Shown here one piece after another: positions 56,585 to 64,000 of a stretch of DNA of 64,000 nt; position 1 is the first letter of the stretch, and every line of letters begins with the position of its first letter. A model generated the notes under the pieces. The model made no database searches and had not been told where the DNA came from. It saw only the letters and a list, made by a program, of their open reading frames with translations. Made by a program: the position numbers and the translations under genes. Origin of the DNA: Janthinobacterium sp. 64 (GTDB taxonomy: Bacteria; Pseudomonadota; Gammaproteobacteria; Burkholderiales; Burkholderiaceae_D); the NCBI RefSeq assembly GCF_002813325.1, contig NZ_PHUG01000001.1, positions 3,038,001 to 3,102,000 on the forward strand, written 5' to 3'.

Positions 56585-56726
56585 GGAAATTAGTTCATTG
56601 GTGGAGGTATGCATGGCGCCATTTTAACGGACACTGCGCTGGCAGATATTCTAAAATAGCCGAATTGACACAGCGACAAGCTGCACTGTCGCCATGCCCC
56701 CACACCGCCCACCACGAGAACTCGCC

Positions 56727-57935
56727 ATGACCTCTCCCCTGTTCGACTCCGTTCCCGGCTTTGACCAGCCCATCGCCGTGCTCAAGCATTGCCACGACAA
56801 GATCCGCAAGCAGCTGACAACCCTGCAAAACCTGCTGGGCCATCTGGCGCAGCACGGCAACACGGCGGACGCGCAGCAGGCGGCCAAGGCGGTGTTGCAA
56901 TATTTCAATAAAGCCGCCCATCTGCACCATGACGATGAAGAGCAGGATTTGATGCCCATGCTGCAGACGACCGCCACGGGCGACGATGCCGCCCTGCTGG
57001 CGACCCTGGTGCCGGAAATCCTGGCCGACCACCAGCGCATGGACCAGGCCTGGCTGACCCTGCGCCCGGAACTGGACGCCATCGCGGCCGGCACGGGCAC
57101 GCAGCTGGCCGCCGAGGGTGTCGCCGCCTACATCGCCGCCTACCAAGCCCACATGAGCAAGGAAGAGGGGCATTTGGCGCCGATGGCCAAGCGCCTGTTC
57201 AGCGCGCAGCAGATGGAGCGGCTGGGCACGGCCATGCAGCGCCGCCGCGGCATCGCGCCCGATGCGCCGGAAGTGCCCGCAGTGCCGGACGCGGCCGCCG
57301 TGCTGGCCGCCATGCGCACCGATTACGTGCAATCGAGCCTGAGCGAGACCGATGTGCTGGCAGATCCCATCGCCCAATTCCAGAAATGGTTTGCCGAAGC
57401 CGTCAACGCGCAAGTGATGGAGCCGAACGCGATGGACTTGTCCACCGTCACTCCCGACGGCAAGCCCAGCTCGCGCATCGTGCTGATCAAGCAGTTCGAC
57501 GAGCGCGGCTTTACCTGGTACACGAATTACCACAGCGACAAGGGCCAGCAGCTGGAGCACAATCCCAACGCCGCTCTGCTGTTCTTCTGGCGCGAGCTGG
57601 AGCGGCAAGTGCGCATCGAAGGCACGGTGGTGAAAACCACGGCGGCCGAGAGCGACGAGTATTTCAACGTGCGCCCCCTGCAAAGCCGCTTGTCGGCGAT
57701 TGCCTCGCAGCAAAGCGCCCCCATCGATAGCCGTGCCACACTGGAAAGCCATTACGAGGCCGTGGCCGCCGCCGTCGGCGACGCCCAGCCGCCGCGCCCG
57801 GCCCACTGGGGCGGCTACCGTTTGCAGCCGGAGCGCATCGAATTCTGGCAGGGACGCCGTTCGCGCTTCCACGACCGCATCGTGTTTACGCGCGGTGCTG
57901 ACGGGCAATGGAGCATGCAACGCTTGCAACCTTGA
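56727..57935 (+). CDS. pdxH: Fusion protein: hemerythrin HHE domain + pyridoxamine 5'-phosphate oxidase
   Basis: 402 residues in one uninterrupted frame. Residues about 8-165 are a hemerythrin HHE domain with candidate diiron ligands His23, His67/68, Glu72, His102, His142 and Glu146. A Pro/Ala linker (173-192) leads to a complete Pdx[32 protein letters not shown]-binding [31 protein letters not shown] and [25 protein letters not shown]. PdxH oxidises pyridoxine or pyridoxamine phosphate to PLP using O2. An internal ATG at Met196 could also start a normal-length PdxH. Confidence 0.9.
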   Translation: MTSPLFDSVPGFDQPIAVLKHCHDKIRKQLTTLQNLLGHLAQHGNTADAQQAAKAVLQYFNKAAHLHHDDEEQDLMPMLQTTATGDDAALLATLVPEILADHQRMDQAWLTLRPELDAIAAGTGTQLAAEGVAAYIAAYQAHMSKEEGHLAPMAKRLFSAQQMERLGTAMQRRRGIAPDAPEVPAVPDAAAVLAAMRTDYVQSSLSETDVLADPIAQFQKWFAEAVNAQVMEPNAMDLSTVTPDGKPSSRIVLIKQFDERGFTWYTNYHSDKGQQLEHNPNAALLFFWRELERQVRIEGTVVKTTAAESDEYFNVRPLQSRLSAIASQQSAPIDSRATLESHYEAVAAAVGDAQPPRPAHWGGYRLQPERIEFWQGRRSRFHDRIVFTRGADGQWSMQRLQP

Positions 57936-58035
57936 GCAGGCTAGTCAAGGCGGCGCAAAGCAGGCTGGTCAATATCGGTGTAGGCTATGAGGATAGAAGT
58001 TACTAAATGACATTGTTTCTCAATTTGCGGCTGCC

Positions 58036-59310
58036 ATGGCGGCCGCTGCATTGGAGGCCATTTTGTTTGTACAAAACCAACTCAAGTCCTGGATCGCCGG
58101 TATTCGCAGCAAGACCGCCCTGCCGCTGCGCATCGAATTGTGGAACGGCCAGCACGTCGACCTGTCCAGCGAAACGCCCAGAGTCACCATCCGCCTGCCG
58201 ACCGTCGCCTCGGCCCGCTATCTGCTGAACCCGTCGCTGGCCAATCTCGGTTCAGCCTATGTGGAAGGCAATATCGAAGTCAGGGGCACGGCGATGGACA
58301 TGATTGCCATCTGCAATGCCCTTGCGCGCAATACCTTGAAGCCGGAAGGCAAGCTGGCCCGCATCGTGCGCAGCTTTACGCACGACAAGCGCAAGGATGC
58401 CGAAGCCATCCGCTACCATTACGATGTGTCGAATGCGTTTTATGAACAGTTTCTCGACCCCGCCCTCGTGTATTCCTGCGCGTATTTCGAACAGGGCGAT
58501 GAAACCCTGGCGCAGGCGCAGATCAAGAAAATCGACCATATCCTGACGAAAATCCAGCTGCAGCCGGGCCAGACCCTGCTCGACATCGGCTGCGGCTGGG
58601 GTGCGCTTGTCATGCGTGCCGCGCAGCAATACGGCGCCCGCTGCGTGGGCGTGACCCTGTCGGAAAACCAGTGCGCGCTGGCGCGCGAAAGAGTGGCGGC
58701 GGCCGGCCTGGCGCACCTGATCGACATCCGCCTGCAAGATTACCGCGACGTGACGGGCCAGTTCGACCGCATCACCAGCGTGGGCATGTTCGAGCACGTG
58801 GGCTTGAAACACTTGCCCGACTACTTTTCCATCATCCACAAGCTGCTGGCGCCGGACGGCATGGCGATGAACCACGGCATCACCTCGACCGACCCGGAGA
58901 ATGGCGAAACGCCGTATGGGGGCGGCGAATTCATCGAGAAATATGTGTTTCCCCACGGCGAACTGGCGCACATCGGCAATGTCCTGAAAACCATGCAGCA
59001 AGGGGGGCTGGAAGTGCTGGACGTGGAAAACCTGCGGCGCCACTATGCGCGCACCTGCGCCCTGTGGACGGAAAATTTCGAAGCCCATGCCGAGCAGATT
59101 CGCCCGCTGGCGGGGGAGCGGCGCTTCCGCATCTGGCACGTCTACCTGGCCGGCTGCGCCTATGCCTTCGAGCAAGATTTGATCAGCCTGTACCAGATCG
59201 TCTGCGTGAAGGCCGGCCGGCGCTCCGCCACCCTGCCGTGGTCGCGCAACTACATGTATGCGCCGGAGCGTACGCAGGGGACAAGGCCGGCACCCGTGCT
59301 GGCGAGCTGA
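58036..59310 (+). CDS. cfa: Cyclopropane-fatty-acyl-phospholipid synthase
   Basis: 424 residues. An N-terminal domain (SLANLGSAYVEGNIEVRGTAMDMIAICNAL) is followed by the SAM-dependent methyltransferase core: IRYHYDVSNAFYEQFLDPALVYSCAYFEQGDETL, LLDIGCGWGALVMRAAQQYG, SVGMFEHVG and the C-terminal HYARTCALWTENFEAH. It adds a methylene bridge to membrane unsaturated fatty acids in late growth or stress. It lies 100 bp after the pdxH fusion with no visible terminator between. The ATG chosen is the first with full family coverage. Confidence 0.95.
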   Translation: MAAAALEAILFVQNQLKSWIAGIRSKTALPLRIELWNGQHVDLSSETPRVTIRLPTVASARYLLNPSLANLGSAYVEGNIEVRGTAMDMIAICNALARNTLKPEGKLARIVRSFTHDKRKDAEAIRYHYDVSNAFYEQFLDPALVYSCAYFEQGDETLAQAQIKKIDHILTKIQLQPGQTLLDIGCGWGALVMRAAQQYGARCVGVTLSENQCALARERVAAAGLAHLIDIRLQDYRDVTGQFDRITSVGMFEHVGLKHLPDYFSIIHKLLAPDGMAMNHGITSTDPENGETPYGGGEFIEKYVFPHGELAHIGNVLKTMQQGGLEVLDVENLRRHYARTCALWTENFEAHAEQIRPLAGERRFRIWHVYLAGCAYAFEQDLISLYQIVCVKAGRRSATLPWSRNYMYAPERTQGTRPAPVLAS

Positions 59311-59326
59311 CAGGCGCGCGGGGCGT

Positions 59327-59860
59327 TCACTTCAGGCGCGCCGCATACATGGCGCGGAATTTTTCCACCTTGGGCGCAACGACCAGCGCGCAATAGCCCT
59401 GCAAGGGATGCTGCGCGACGTAATTCTGGTGGTAATCCTCGGCCGGATAAAAGGTGGCGGCCGGCGCCAGCTGCGTGACGATGGGCGCATCCCACACGCC
59501 GGCCATCTCGGCGATCACCTGGCGCGCCACGCTTTCCTGTTCGTCCGACTGGTAATGGATGACGGAACGGTATTGCGTGCCAACATCATTTCCCTGCCGG
59601 TTCAAGGTCGTGGGGTCGTGCAAGGTAAAAAAGATTTCCAGCAAGTCGTGATAGCTGATGATGGCGGGATCGAATTCCAGGCCCACCACTTCCGCGTGGC
59701 CCGTCTCGCCCGTGCAAATCTGTTCATAGCTGGGGTGGGGCACCTTGCCGCCCGTGTAGCCGGCCTCGACGCGCGTGACGCCGCGCACCTCTGCATACAC
59801 GGCAGCGTGGCACCAGAAACAACCGCCGCCGATTACCGCCACTTCCGTCTGTTGATGCAT
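59327..59860 (-). CDS. msrA: Peptide methionine sulfoxide reductase MsrA
   Basis: 177 residues from the ATG at 59860, which has GGAGG 5-6 nt upstream. Catalytic motif GGCFWCHAAVY, then VEAGYTGGKVPHPSYEQICTGETGHAEVV, FFTLHDPTTLNRQGNDVGTQYRSVI and FYPAEDYHQNY. It repairs methionine-S-sulfoxide with thioredoxin electrons. It is convergent with cfa. Confidence 0.95.
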   Translation of the reverse strand: MHQQTEVAVIGGGCFWCHAAVYAEVRGVTRVEAGYTGGKVPHPSYEQICTGETGHAEVVGLEFDPAIISYHDLLEIFFTLHDPTTLNRQGNDVGTQYRSVIHYQSDEQESVARQVIAEMAGVWDAPIVTQLAPAATFYPAEDYHQNYVAQHPLQGYCALVVAPKVEKFRAMYAARLK

Positions 59861-60036
59861 GATGTCCTCCCGCAACGCCTGTGCGACGTATCATTTCGCC
59901 ACTGTAACGCAAAGCGCCATGGCCTGCAGCGCCGCTTGAAACGGCGCGTTAGGCACCGCACATAGGGGCATGCTGGCCACGATTGCGCTGGCGCGGCCGA
60001 TTTTTGGCATAATGTCAGCAAATAGACAGGTCACCC

Positions 60037-60543
60037 ATGAACACACGCTCTCCCCGCGCGCCAGCGCAAGAATTCGATACGACACATTTCCGTCAGGCAT
60101 TGTCGCAGTTTGCCACCGGCGTGACGGTCATCACGACGCGCCTGGCCGACGGCAGTTTCCGCGGCTTGACGGCCAGTTCCTTCAATTCCGTCTCGCTGTC
60201 GCCGCCGCTGGTGCTGTGGAGCCTCGGTTCCGTGGCCAACAGCATGCCCATTTTCAGCGGCAACTCGCATTACGTCATCAATGTGCTGGGCGCCGAGCAG
60301 GCGGAACTGGCGACGCGCTTTTCACGCCGCACGCCGAACCCGTTCGACGACGTCGACTACGAACTGTCGCGCACGGGCCAGCCCATCCTGAAAGGCGCAT
60401 CGGCCTGGTTCGAATGCCACAACCGCAGCCGCTATCCGGAAGGCGACCACGTCATTTTCGTGGGCGAAGTGGAACAATGCGCATTTGCCGCGCAGCCGCC
60501 CTTGATCTTCCACAATGGAAAGTTCAATACACCGCCAGCCTGA
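60037..60543 (+). CDS. Flavin reductase family protein
   Basis: 168 residues with a flavin reductase-like split-barrel: FRQALSQFATGVTVITTRLADGSFRGLTASSFNSVSLSPPLVLWSL, then FSGNSHYVINVLG and HVIFVGEVEQCAF. Members use NAD(P)H to reduce FMN or FAD for partner monooxygenases. No partner oxygenase is adjacent. It ends at a terminator and is convergent with the OmpW-like gene. Confidence 0.9.
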   Translation: MNTRSPRAPAQEFDTTHFRQALSQFATGVTVITTRLADGSFRGLTASSFNSVSLSPPLVLWSLGSVANSMPIFSGNSHYVINVLGAEQAELATRFSRRTPNPFDDVDYELSRTGQPILKGASAWFECHNRSRYPEGDHVIFVGEVEQCAFAAQPPLIFHNGKFNTPPA

Positions 60544-60551
60544 GCGGGACA

Positions 60552-60579
60552 AAAAAAAATCCGCCGAGGCGGATTTTTT
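60552..60579. terminator. Bidirectional terminator
   Basis: An A-run, ATCCGCC-GA-GGCGGAT and a T-run form a short symmetric hairpin serving both the flavin reductase gene and the convergent OmpW-like gene. Confidence 0.85.
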
Positions 60580-60582
60580 GTT

Positions 60583-61269
60583 TTACAGCGTAAAGTTGTA
60601 CCCGATGCTGATACTCACGGCAACCGGGTCGAGCTTGATGTCCTGCGTCTGCCCCGTCGAGAATTTCGCCTTGGTTTTCAGATAGGTCTTGACCACGGCC
60701 ACGTCGGCAAACCAGCGCTCGTTGATGGCCACGGTGCTGCCGACCACCAGGCTGCCTGTCAGCTTGTTGTCCATGCGATACGTCACTGGTTTTCCACCCG
60801 GATCCAGCAAGGCCGTCATCTGGCCCGAGCCTTTTTCCTTCTGGAAATAGGCATACGTCAAGCCAGCGCCCACGTAAGGGCGGATCATCGCATTGGGCTG
60901 GAAGAAACGGTACTGGATGAAGGCCGTTGGCGGCAAGGCTTCCGCCGTCCCCAGCTTGCCCGTACCCTTGATCGAACCGTCGCCCATCAGGTCGTGCTTG
61001 TACGGCACGCCGAGGATCATTTCAGCGGAAACATTGTCCGTGATCATGTAGGCAAAGGTCAGGATGGGCTTGGTATCGGCCTTGACGTCGGCCTTGGTGC
61101 CCGGCAGTGCCGGTGCGGAAATGTCACCACTGTCGACGTGCGGCGTGATCTTGTTGAGGCCAACCTTGGCCATCCAGGTGCCGGCGCTTTGCGCCGAGGC
61201 GCCCGTCGCCACGGTCATCGCGGCAACTGCGGCCAGTACGCGCACGGCGGTATTCAAATGATTCTTCAT
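60583..61269 (-). CDS. OmpW-family outer membrane protein
   Basis: 228 residues from the ATG at 61269 with AGGAG 5 nt upstream. A signal peptide (about 1-26, TVATGASAQS) precedes an eight-strand barrel of the OmpW type: TWMAKVGLNKITPHVDSGD, PILTFAYMITDNVSAEMILGVPYKHDL, PTAFIQYRFFQPNAMIRPYVGAGLTYAYF, and a C-terminal SISIGYNFTL ending in an aromatic-x-aromatic-type strand. OmpW proteins pass small hydrophobic molecules. It may be co-transcribed with the GDSL lipoprotein gene 100 bp upstream. Confidence 0.93.
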   Translation of the reverse strand: MKNHLNTAVRVLAAVAAMTVATGASAQSAGTWMAKVGLNKITPHVDSGDISAPALPGTKADVKADTKPILTFAYMITDNVSAEMILGVPYKHDLMGDGSIKGTGKLGTAEALPPTAFIQYRFFQPNAMIRPYVGAGLTYAYFQKEKGSGQMTALLDPGGKPVTYRMDNKLTGSLVVGSTVAINERWFADVAVVKTYLKTKAKFSTGQTQDIKLDPVAVSISIGYNFTL

Positions 61270-61368
61270 CTTGTCTCCTGATTCAGTATGTGCGGAATGT
61301 TCCGCTATCGAGTCTTGTCGCTGCCGGCACCGGCCGCGCCTCCCAGGCACAGCCGGTGCGGCCATCCC

Positions 61369-62751
61369 TTACAGCCAGCCCCGCACGACCATGTCCTTGG
61401 CCACATAACGGGCCAGCAGCAGGTTGTTGAACGGCGTAGGATGCACATCGTCGGCATACGAGTAGTGGCTGACGTCGCCCGCTTTCAGGTTCGTGCCATT
61501 GCACACCAGCGAGCTGCCCAGGAAATTCTTCGCTGACGACAGGTCGCACGCCGTTTCCGTGACGTTGGTCAAGCCATACGGGCCAGGGTTGGCGCCCTGG
61601 TCATTGCTGACTTTAAACACGTCGACCAGCAAGACTTTCGCATTGCCGCCCAGGCCGGCGCTCAGCTCGCTGTTGAAGGCGCTGACCATGGCATTGATGA
61701 GCGCCTTGGTATTGGCATCCTTGCTCAGGCCCGATGGTGTACCGGCCACGTCCGGCAGGTTGTTGACCACCACATTGTTGGCGCCCTTGGCAATGATCTG
61801 GTCCTTGACTTGCGCCACCAGTTCGATACCAGCTTTTTTCATCTCGGCAACCAGCAACGGCACCTGGGCCGCAGCGTATTCGGCACCGGCCTTGGCGCCG
61901 GCGGCATTGCCCGTCACCGTCGCGTCAGCCTTGGCCTTGGCGGCGGCGGCGGCCGCCAGCGTAGGCGCATTCAGATTACCTTTCATGTAAGCGGCAGTGG
62001 CAGCAGCAGTCACCACGGACGCATCCGTATGACCAACACGTGCATTTTCAGCCACAATCGCCGCAGCGACCGCCTGTGCCGTCGCAACAGGATCTGCAGT
62101 TCCAACGGCCAGTGCCGTGGCCAGGTTGGTGACAAAGGCTTGGGCGCCTGCTGTCGCGCCGGCAGCCCCGCCTGCGGCAGTCGCGCCCGCTTGCAATTGA
62201 CCCAGCAGGAACAGCACATCGTTACCGCCGGCCATCACGAAAACGACTTCCGTGCCGCTGAACTTGCCACCGGAAATGGCCAGGTGGTTCGCGATCTGCG
62301 TCACCACGGGCACGGTCAGGGCGCCCAGCACACTTTTCGTCGCCTTGTTGTTCGGACCGACGGGGTTAGTGACGCGCGAACCGCCCATGGCGTAGCCAAA
62401 GCAGCCCGCATGCTTGACGCGCGGGGCCTGCAGGGTTGGTATGCTACCTTCCAGGCCCGTTTCAGCAGCGCATGGCGCCGGCAAGCCGAATTGCGCGGCC
62501 AGGTGCTCGGTCCAGTTCTTGCCCGTCAGTTCAGGATTGATCTTGGTATTGTCGCCATTGATGGTGAATTTACCGCCACCGGAGGCAGCCACGCCGGCGA
62601 CCGCATACGAACCGACATCGGACAGGCTGTCGCCGAACGACACCTGCGCCGTGTATTTGACTTTCAAGGTTTGATCACCGCCACTGGCGCCGCCGCAACC
62701 TGCCAGGACAGCCGCAGCCAGCACGGCCAGCGCGAATTTTGTTTGATGCAT
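61369..62751 (-). CDS. GDSL/SGNH-type lipoprotein esterase
   Basis: 460 residues. Lipobox LAAAVLAGCGG marks a lipoprotein. SGNH blocks: VSFGDSLSDVGSYAV (Ser nucleophile), AMGGSRVTNP, VMAGGNDVLFLLGQL and the catalytic Asp/His in YSYADDVHPTPFNNLLLARYV. An Ala/Gly/Thr-rich insertion of roughly 110 residues (about 180-300) separates the GGND block from the NNLPDVAGTPSG region. The family hydrolyses lipids or acyl esters at the cell surface. An in-frame insertion of this composition is unusual. Confidence 0.9.
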   Translation of the reverse strand: MHQTKFALAVLAAAVLAGCGGASGGDQTLKVKYTAQVSFGDSLSDVGSYAVAGVAASGGGKFTINGDNTKINPELTGKNWTEHLAAQFGLPAPCAAETGLEGSIPTLQAPRVKHAGCFGYAMGGSRVTNPVGPNNKATKSVLGALTVPVVTQIANHLAISGGKFSGTEVVFVMAGGNDVLFLLGQLQAGATAAGGAAGATAGAQAFVTNLATALAVGTADPVATAQAVAAAIVAENARVGHTDASVVTAAATAAYMKGNLNAPTLAAAAAAKAKADATVTGNAAGAKAGAEYAAAQVPLLVAEMKKAGIELVAQVKDQIIAKGANNVVVNNLPDVAGTPSGLSKDANTKALINAMVSAFNSELSAGLGGNAKVLLVDVFKVSNDQGANPGPYGLTNVTETACDLSSAKNFLGSSLVCNGTNLKAGDVSHYSYADDVHPTPFNNLLLARYVAKDMVVRGWL

Positions 62752-62969
62752 TTTGTCTCCTCGGTCTTTTTTCTGGTTTCTAAACGAACGGGCGTGCTAT
62801 TCGCTACCCAACTAATATGCCATCGTTTTTTGGGCTTGTATATAGAAAATATGTTTAAAAATCAACGAAATAACAACACCGACAGCGCCCTGTCACGAGC
62901 AGGCGATCTGCTGAATTATGGAGGATTTAGTATGTTTCGTGGCAAGCATCGCTATTGCGCTGCATCAAG

Positions 62970-62993
62970 AAAAAGCCCCTTGCGGGGCTTTTT
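62970..62993. terminator. Terminator after the sua5 gene
   Basis: AAAAAGCCCC-TTGC-GGGGCTTTTT is a symmetric hairpin directly after the sua5 stop. The T-run is present on both strands. Confidence 0.85.
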
Positions 62994-62994
62994 A

Positions 62995-64000
62995 TTATGC
63001 GGATAGAAACTGCTGCAAGATACCACTTGAGCCGAATGCGGCGCGGCGCAAACGGTCATTCACGCCCAGCCATGCGGGGCCGGTGGGCGGTGCTTCGACG
63101 AGTATCAGCTCGGCGCCGACCTGGTCCATCGTGCGCAGCGAGGCATACAGCGCATGTGCGTAATTTTCCGGGCTCGCTGCCAGGCGCACGCTGGCGCTGG
63201 CTGGCGGCAGATCCGAGTAATGGATCAGGGCCACGCGGCGCCCGTCGTTGAGCAGGCGGTTCAAGGTGGCGCGCACGTCGTCGCTGTGCTGCATCGCAAC
63301 AGGCGTATGTGGCGCGTAATGCGATTCCAGCGTACCCGAGGCGCGCGGCGCGGCAGCATCCGCCACAGCCGGTGCGCGGCCGATGACGGCGGCGATCTGC
63401 TCGCTGCTGATATGGCCGGGACGCAAGAGCACGGGACCGTGCGTGGCCAGGCGCGACAGGTCGACGATGGTCGACTCGATGCCGACCTCGCTCTGGCCGC
63501 CATCGAGGATCTGGCCCAGCAAGCCGCTGCCCAGTTCCGCCGCGAATTCATCGCGCACGTGCTGCGCCGTGGTGGGGCTGACGTTGCCGAATTTGTTCGC
63601 CGACGGCGCCGCCAGGCCGCCCTTGCCATCCTTAAAAGTGCGTAGCAAGGCGATAGCCACCGGGTGCGACGGGCAGCGCAGACCCACCGTGTCCTGGCCG
63701 CCGGAAACGGCGTCGGGAATATGCGCGGCGCGCCTGACGATCAGGGTCAGCGGGCCGGGCCAGAAGGCGGCCACCAGCTGCTGCGCCTCGACGGGGATGT
63801 CGTCGGACCAGTGCGCCAGATCGGCGCCGGGTGCCACGTGCACGATCACGGGATGGTCCGAGGGACGGCCCTTCGCTTCGTAGATGCGTGCCACGGCGGC
63901 CGGGTTTTCCGCATCGGCGCCCAGGCCGTACACGGTTTCCGTTGGGAAGGCGACGAGGCCGCCCGCTTCCAGCACGGCGGCGGCCGCTGCCAGGTCGTGT
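62995..64000 (-). CDS. sua5: L-threonylcarbamoyladenylate synthase, Sua5 type (5' end outside window)
   Basis: About 334 residues are visible and the frame continues through the window end (HDLAAAAAVLEAGG), so the start lies beyond 64000. The YrdC domain comes first (LVAFPTETVYGLGADA, YEAKGRPSDHPVIVH, FWPGPLTLIV, GLRCPSHPVA, APSANKFGNVSPTTAQHV, ESTIVDLS, LLRPGHIS). A C-terminal Sua5 domain (about the last 110 residues) marks the long Sua5 form and not TsaC. It makes threonylcarbamoyl-AMP for t6A tRNA modification. Confidence 0.94.
   Translation of the reverse strand, partial: HDLAAAAAVLEAGGLVAFPTETVYGLGADAENPAAVARIYEAKGRPSDHPVIVHVAPGADLAHWSDDIPVEAQQLVAAFWPGPLTLIVRRAAHIPDAVSGGQDTVGLRCPSHPVAIALLRTFKDGKGGLAAPSANKFGNVSPTTAQHVRDEFAAELGSGLLGQILDGGQSEVGIESTIVDLSRLATHGPVLLRPGHISSEQIAAVIGRAPAVADAAAPRASGTLESHYAPHTPVAMQHSDDVRATLNRLLNDGRRVALIHYSDLPPASASVRLAASPENYAHALYASLRTMDQVGAELILVEAPPTGPAWLGVNDRLRRAAFGSSGILQQFLSA

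Overview
The window is chromosomal DNA from a GC-rich betaproteobacterium, most likely Oxalobacteraceae (Janthinobacterium/Massilia-like). This is inferred from the trxA-rho-rpmE2 order, a PEP-CTERM protein, dense two-component and c-di-GMP signalling genes, and overall protein character; no database search was possible. Most of it is ordinary housekeeping and signalling sequence with strong G+C bias, broken by one clear mobile element.

Layout. 1-4.6 kb: a truncated gene end, an MscS-type channel, an overlapping ada/2OG-Fe(II) oxygenase pair for alkylation damage, and a divergent HutC-like GntR regulator. 4.8-8.8 kb: a very large hybrid histidine kinase with a small response regulator. 9.1-11.4 kb: trxA, rho, rpmE2. 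11.5-20.3 kb: a family 39 glycosyltransferase, a PEP-CTERM choice-of-anchor A protein, an acyl-CoA synthetase, DNA polymerase II and an unusual conserved protein. 20.3-21.3 kb: an SDR oxidoreductase and tRNA-Leu(CAA).

21.3-29.6 kb: an integrative mobilizable element inserted in the 3' end of tRNA-Leu. A perfect 23-bp direct repeat bounds it (21306-21328 and 29537-29559). It carries a P4-type integrase, a candidate oriT hairpin, a MobC-like protein, a MobA relaxase with a C-terminal LPD7/RepB-primase-like domain, and a MobB-like membrane protein nested in another frame inside the relaxase gene. The cargo is visibly more AT-rich: an orphan SUKH-3-type immunity protein, then an AraC regulator divergent from a DMT exporter, hotdog thioesterase and PanB set.

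29.7-41.2 kb: small membrane and immunity-like (Imm10) proteins, a GNAT, an M56-like protein that has lost its zinc motif, a HIRAN-like protein, a universal stress protein behind two FNR-type boxes, malic enzyme, an MFS/MarR divergent pair and thiL. 41.2-50.2 kb: a c-di-GMP block (YfiR, CHASE8-like hybrid kinase, REC-PAS-GGDEF-EAL-REC protein, separate TPR-GGDEF cyclase), pncC, and an orphan TraL/TraM-like pair far from any conjugation operon. 50.2-64 kb: an M16 protease, cysK, an FKBP, thpR, tcdA, a one-ORF fusion of hemerythrin to pyridoxamine phosphate oxidase, cfa, msrA, a flavin reductase, an OmpW-like porin, a GDSL lipoprotein and a Sua5 gene cut by the window end.

The observations most worth a second look are the hemerythrin-PdxH fusion, the nested mob genes with their overlapping internal start, the orphan TraL/TraM pair, and the cargo of the tRNA-Leu element.
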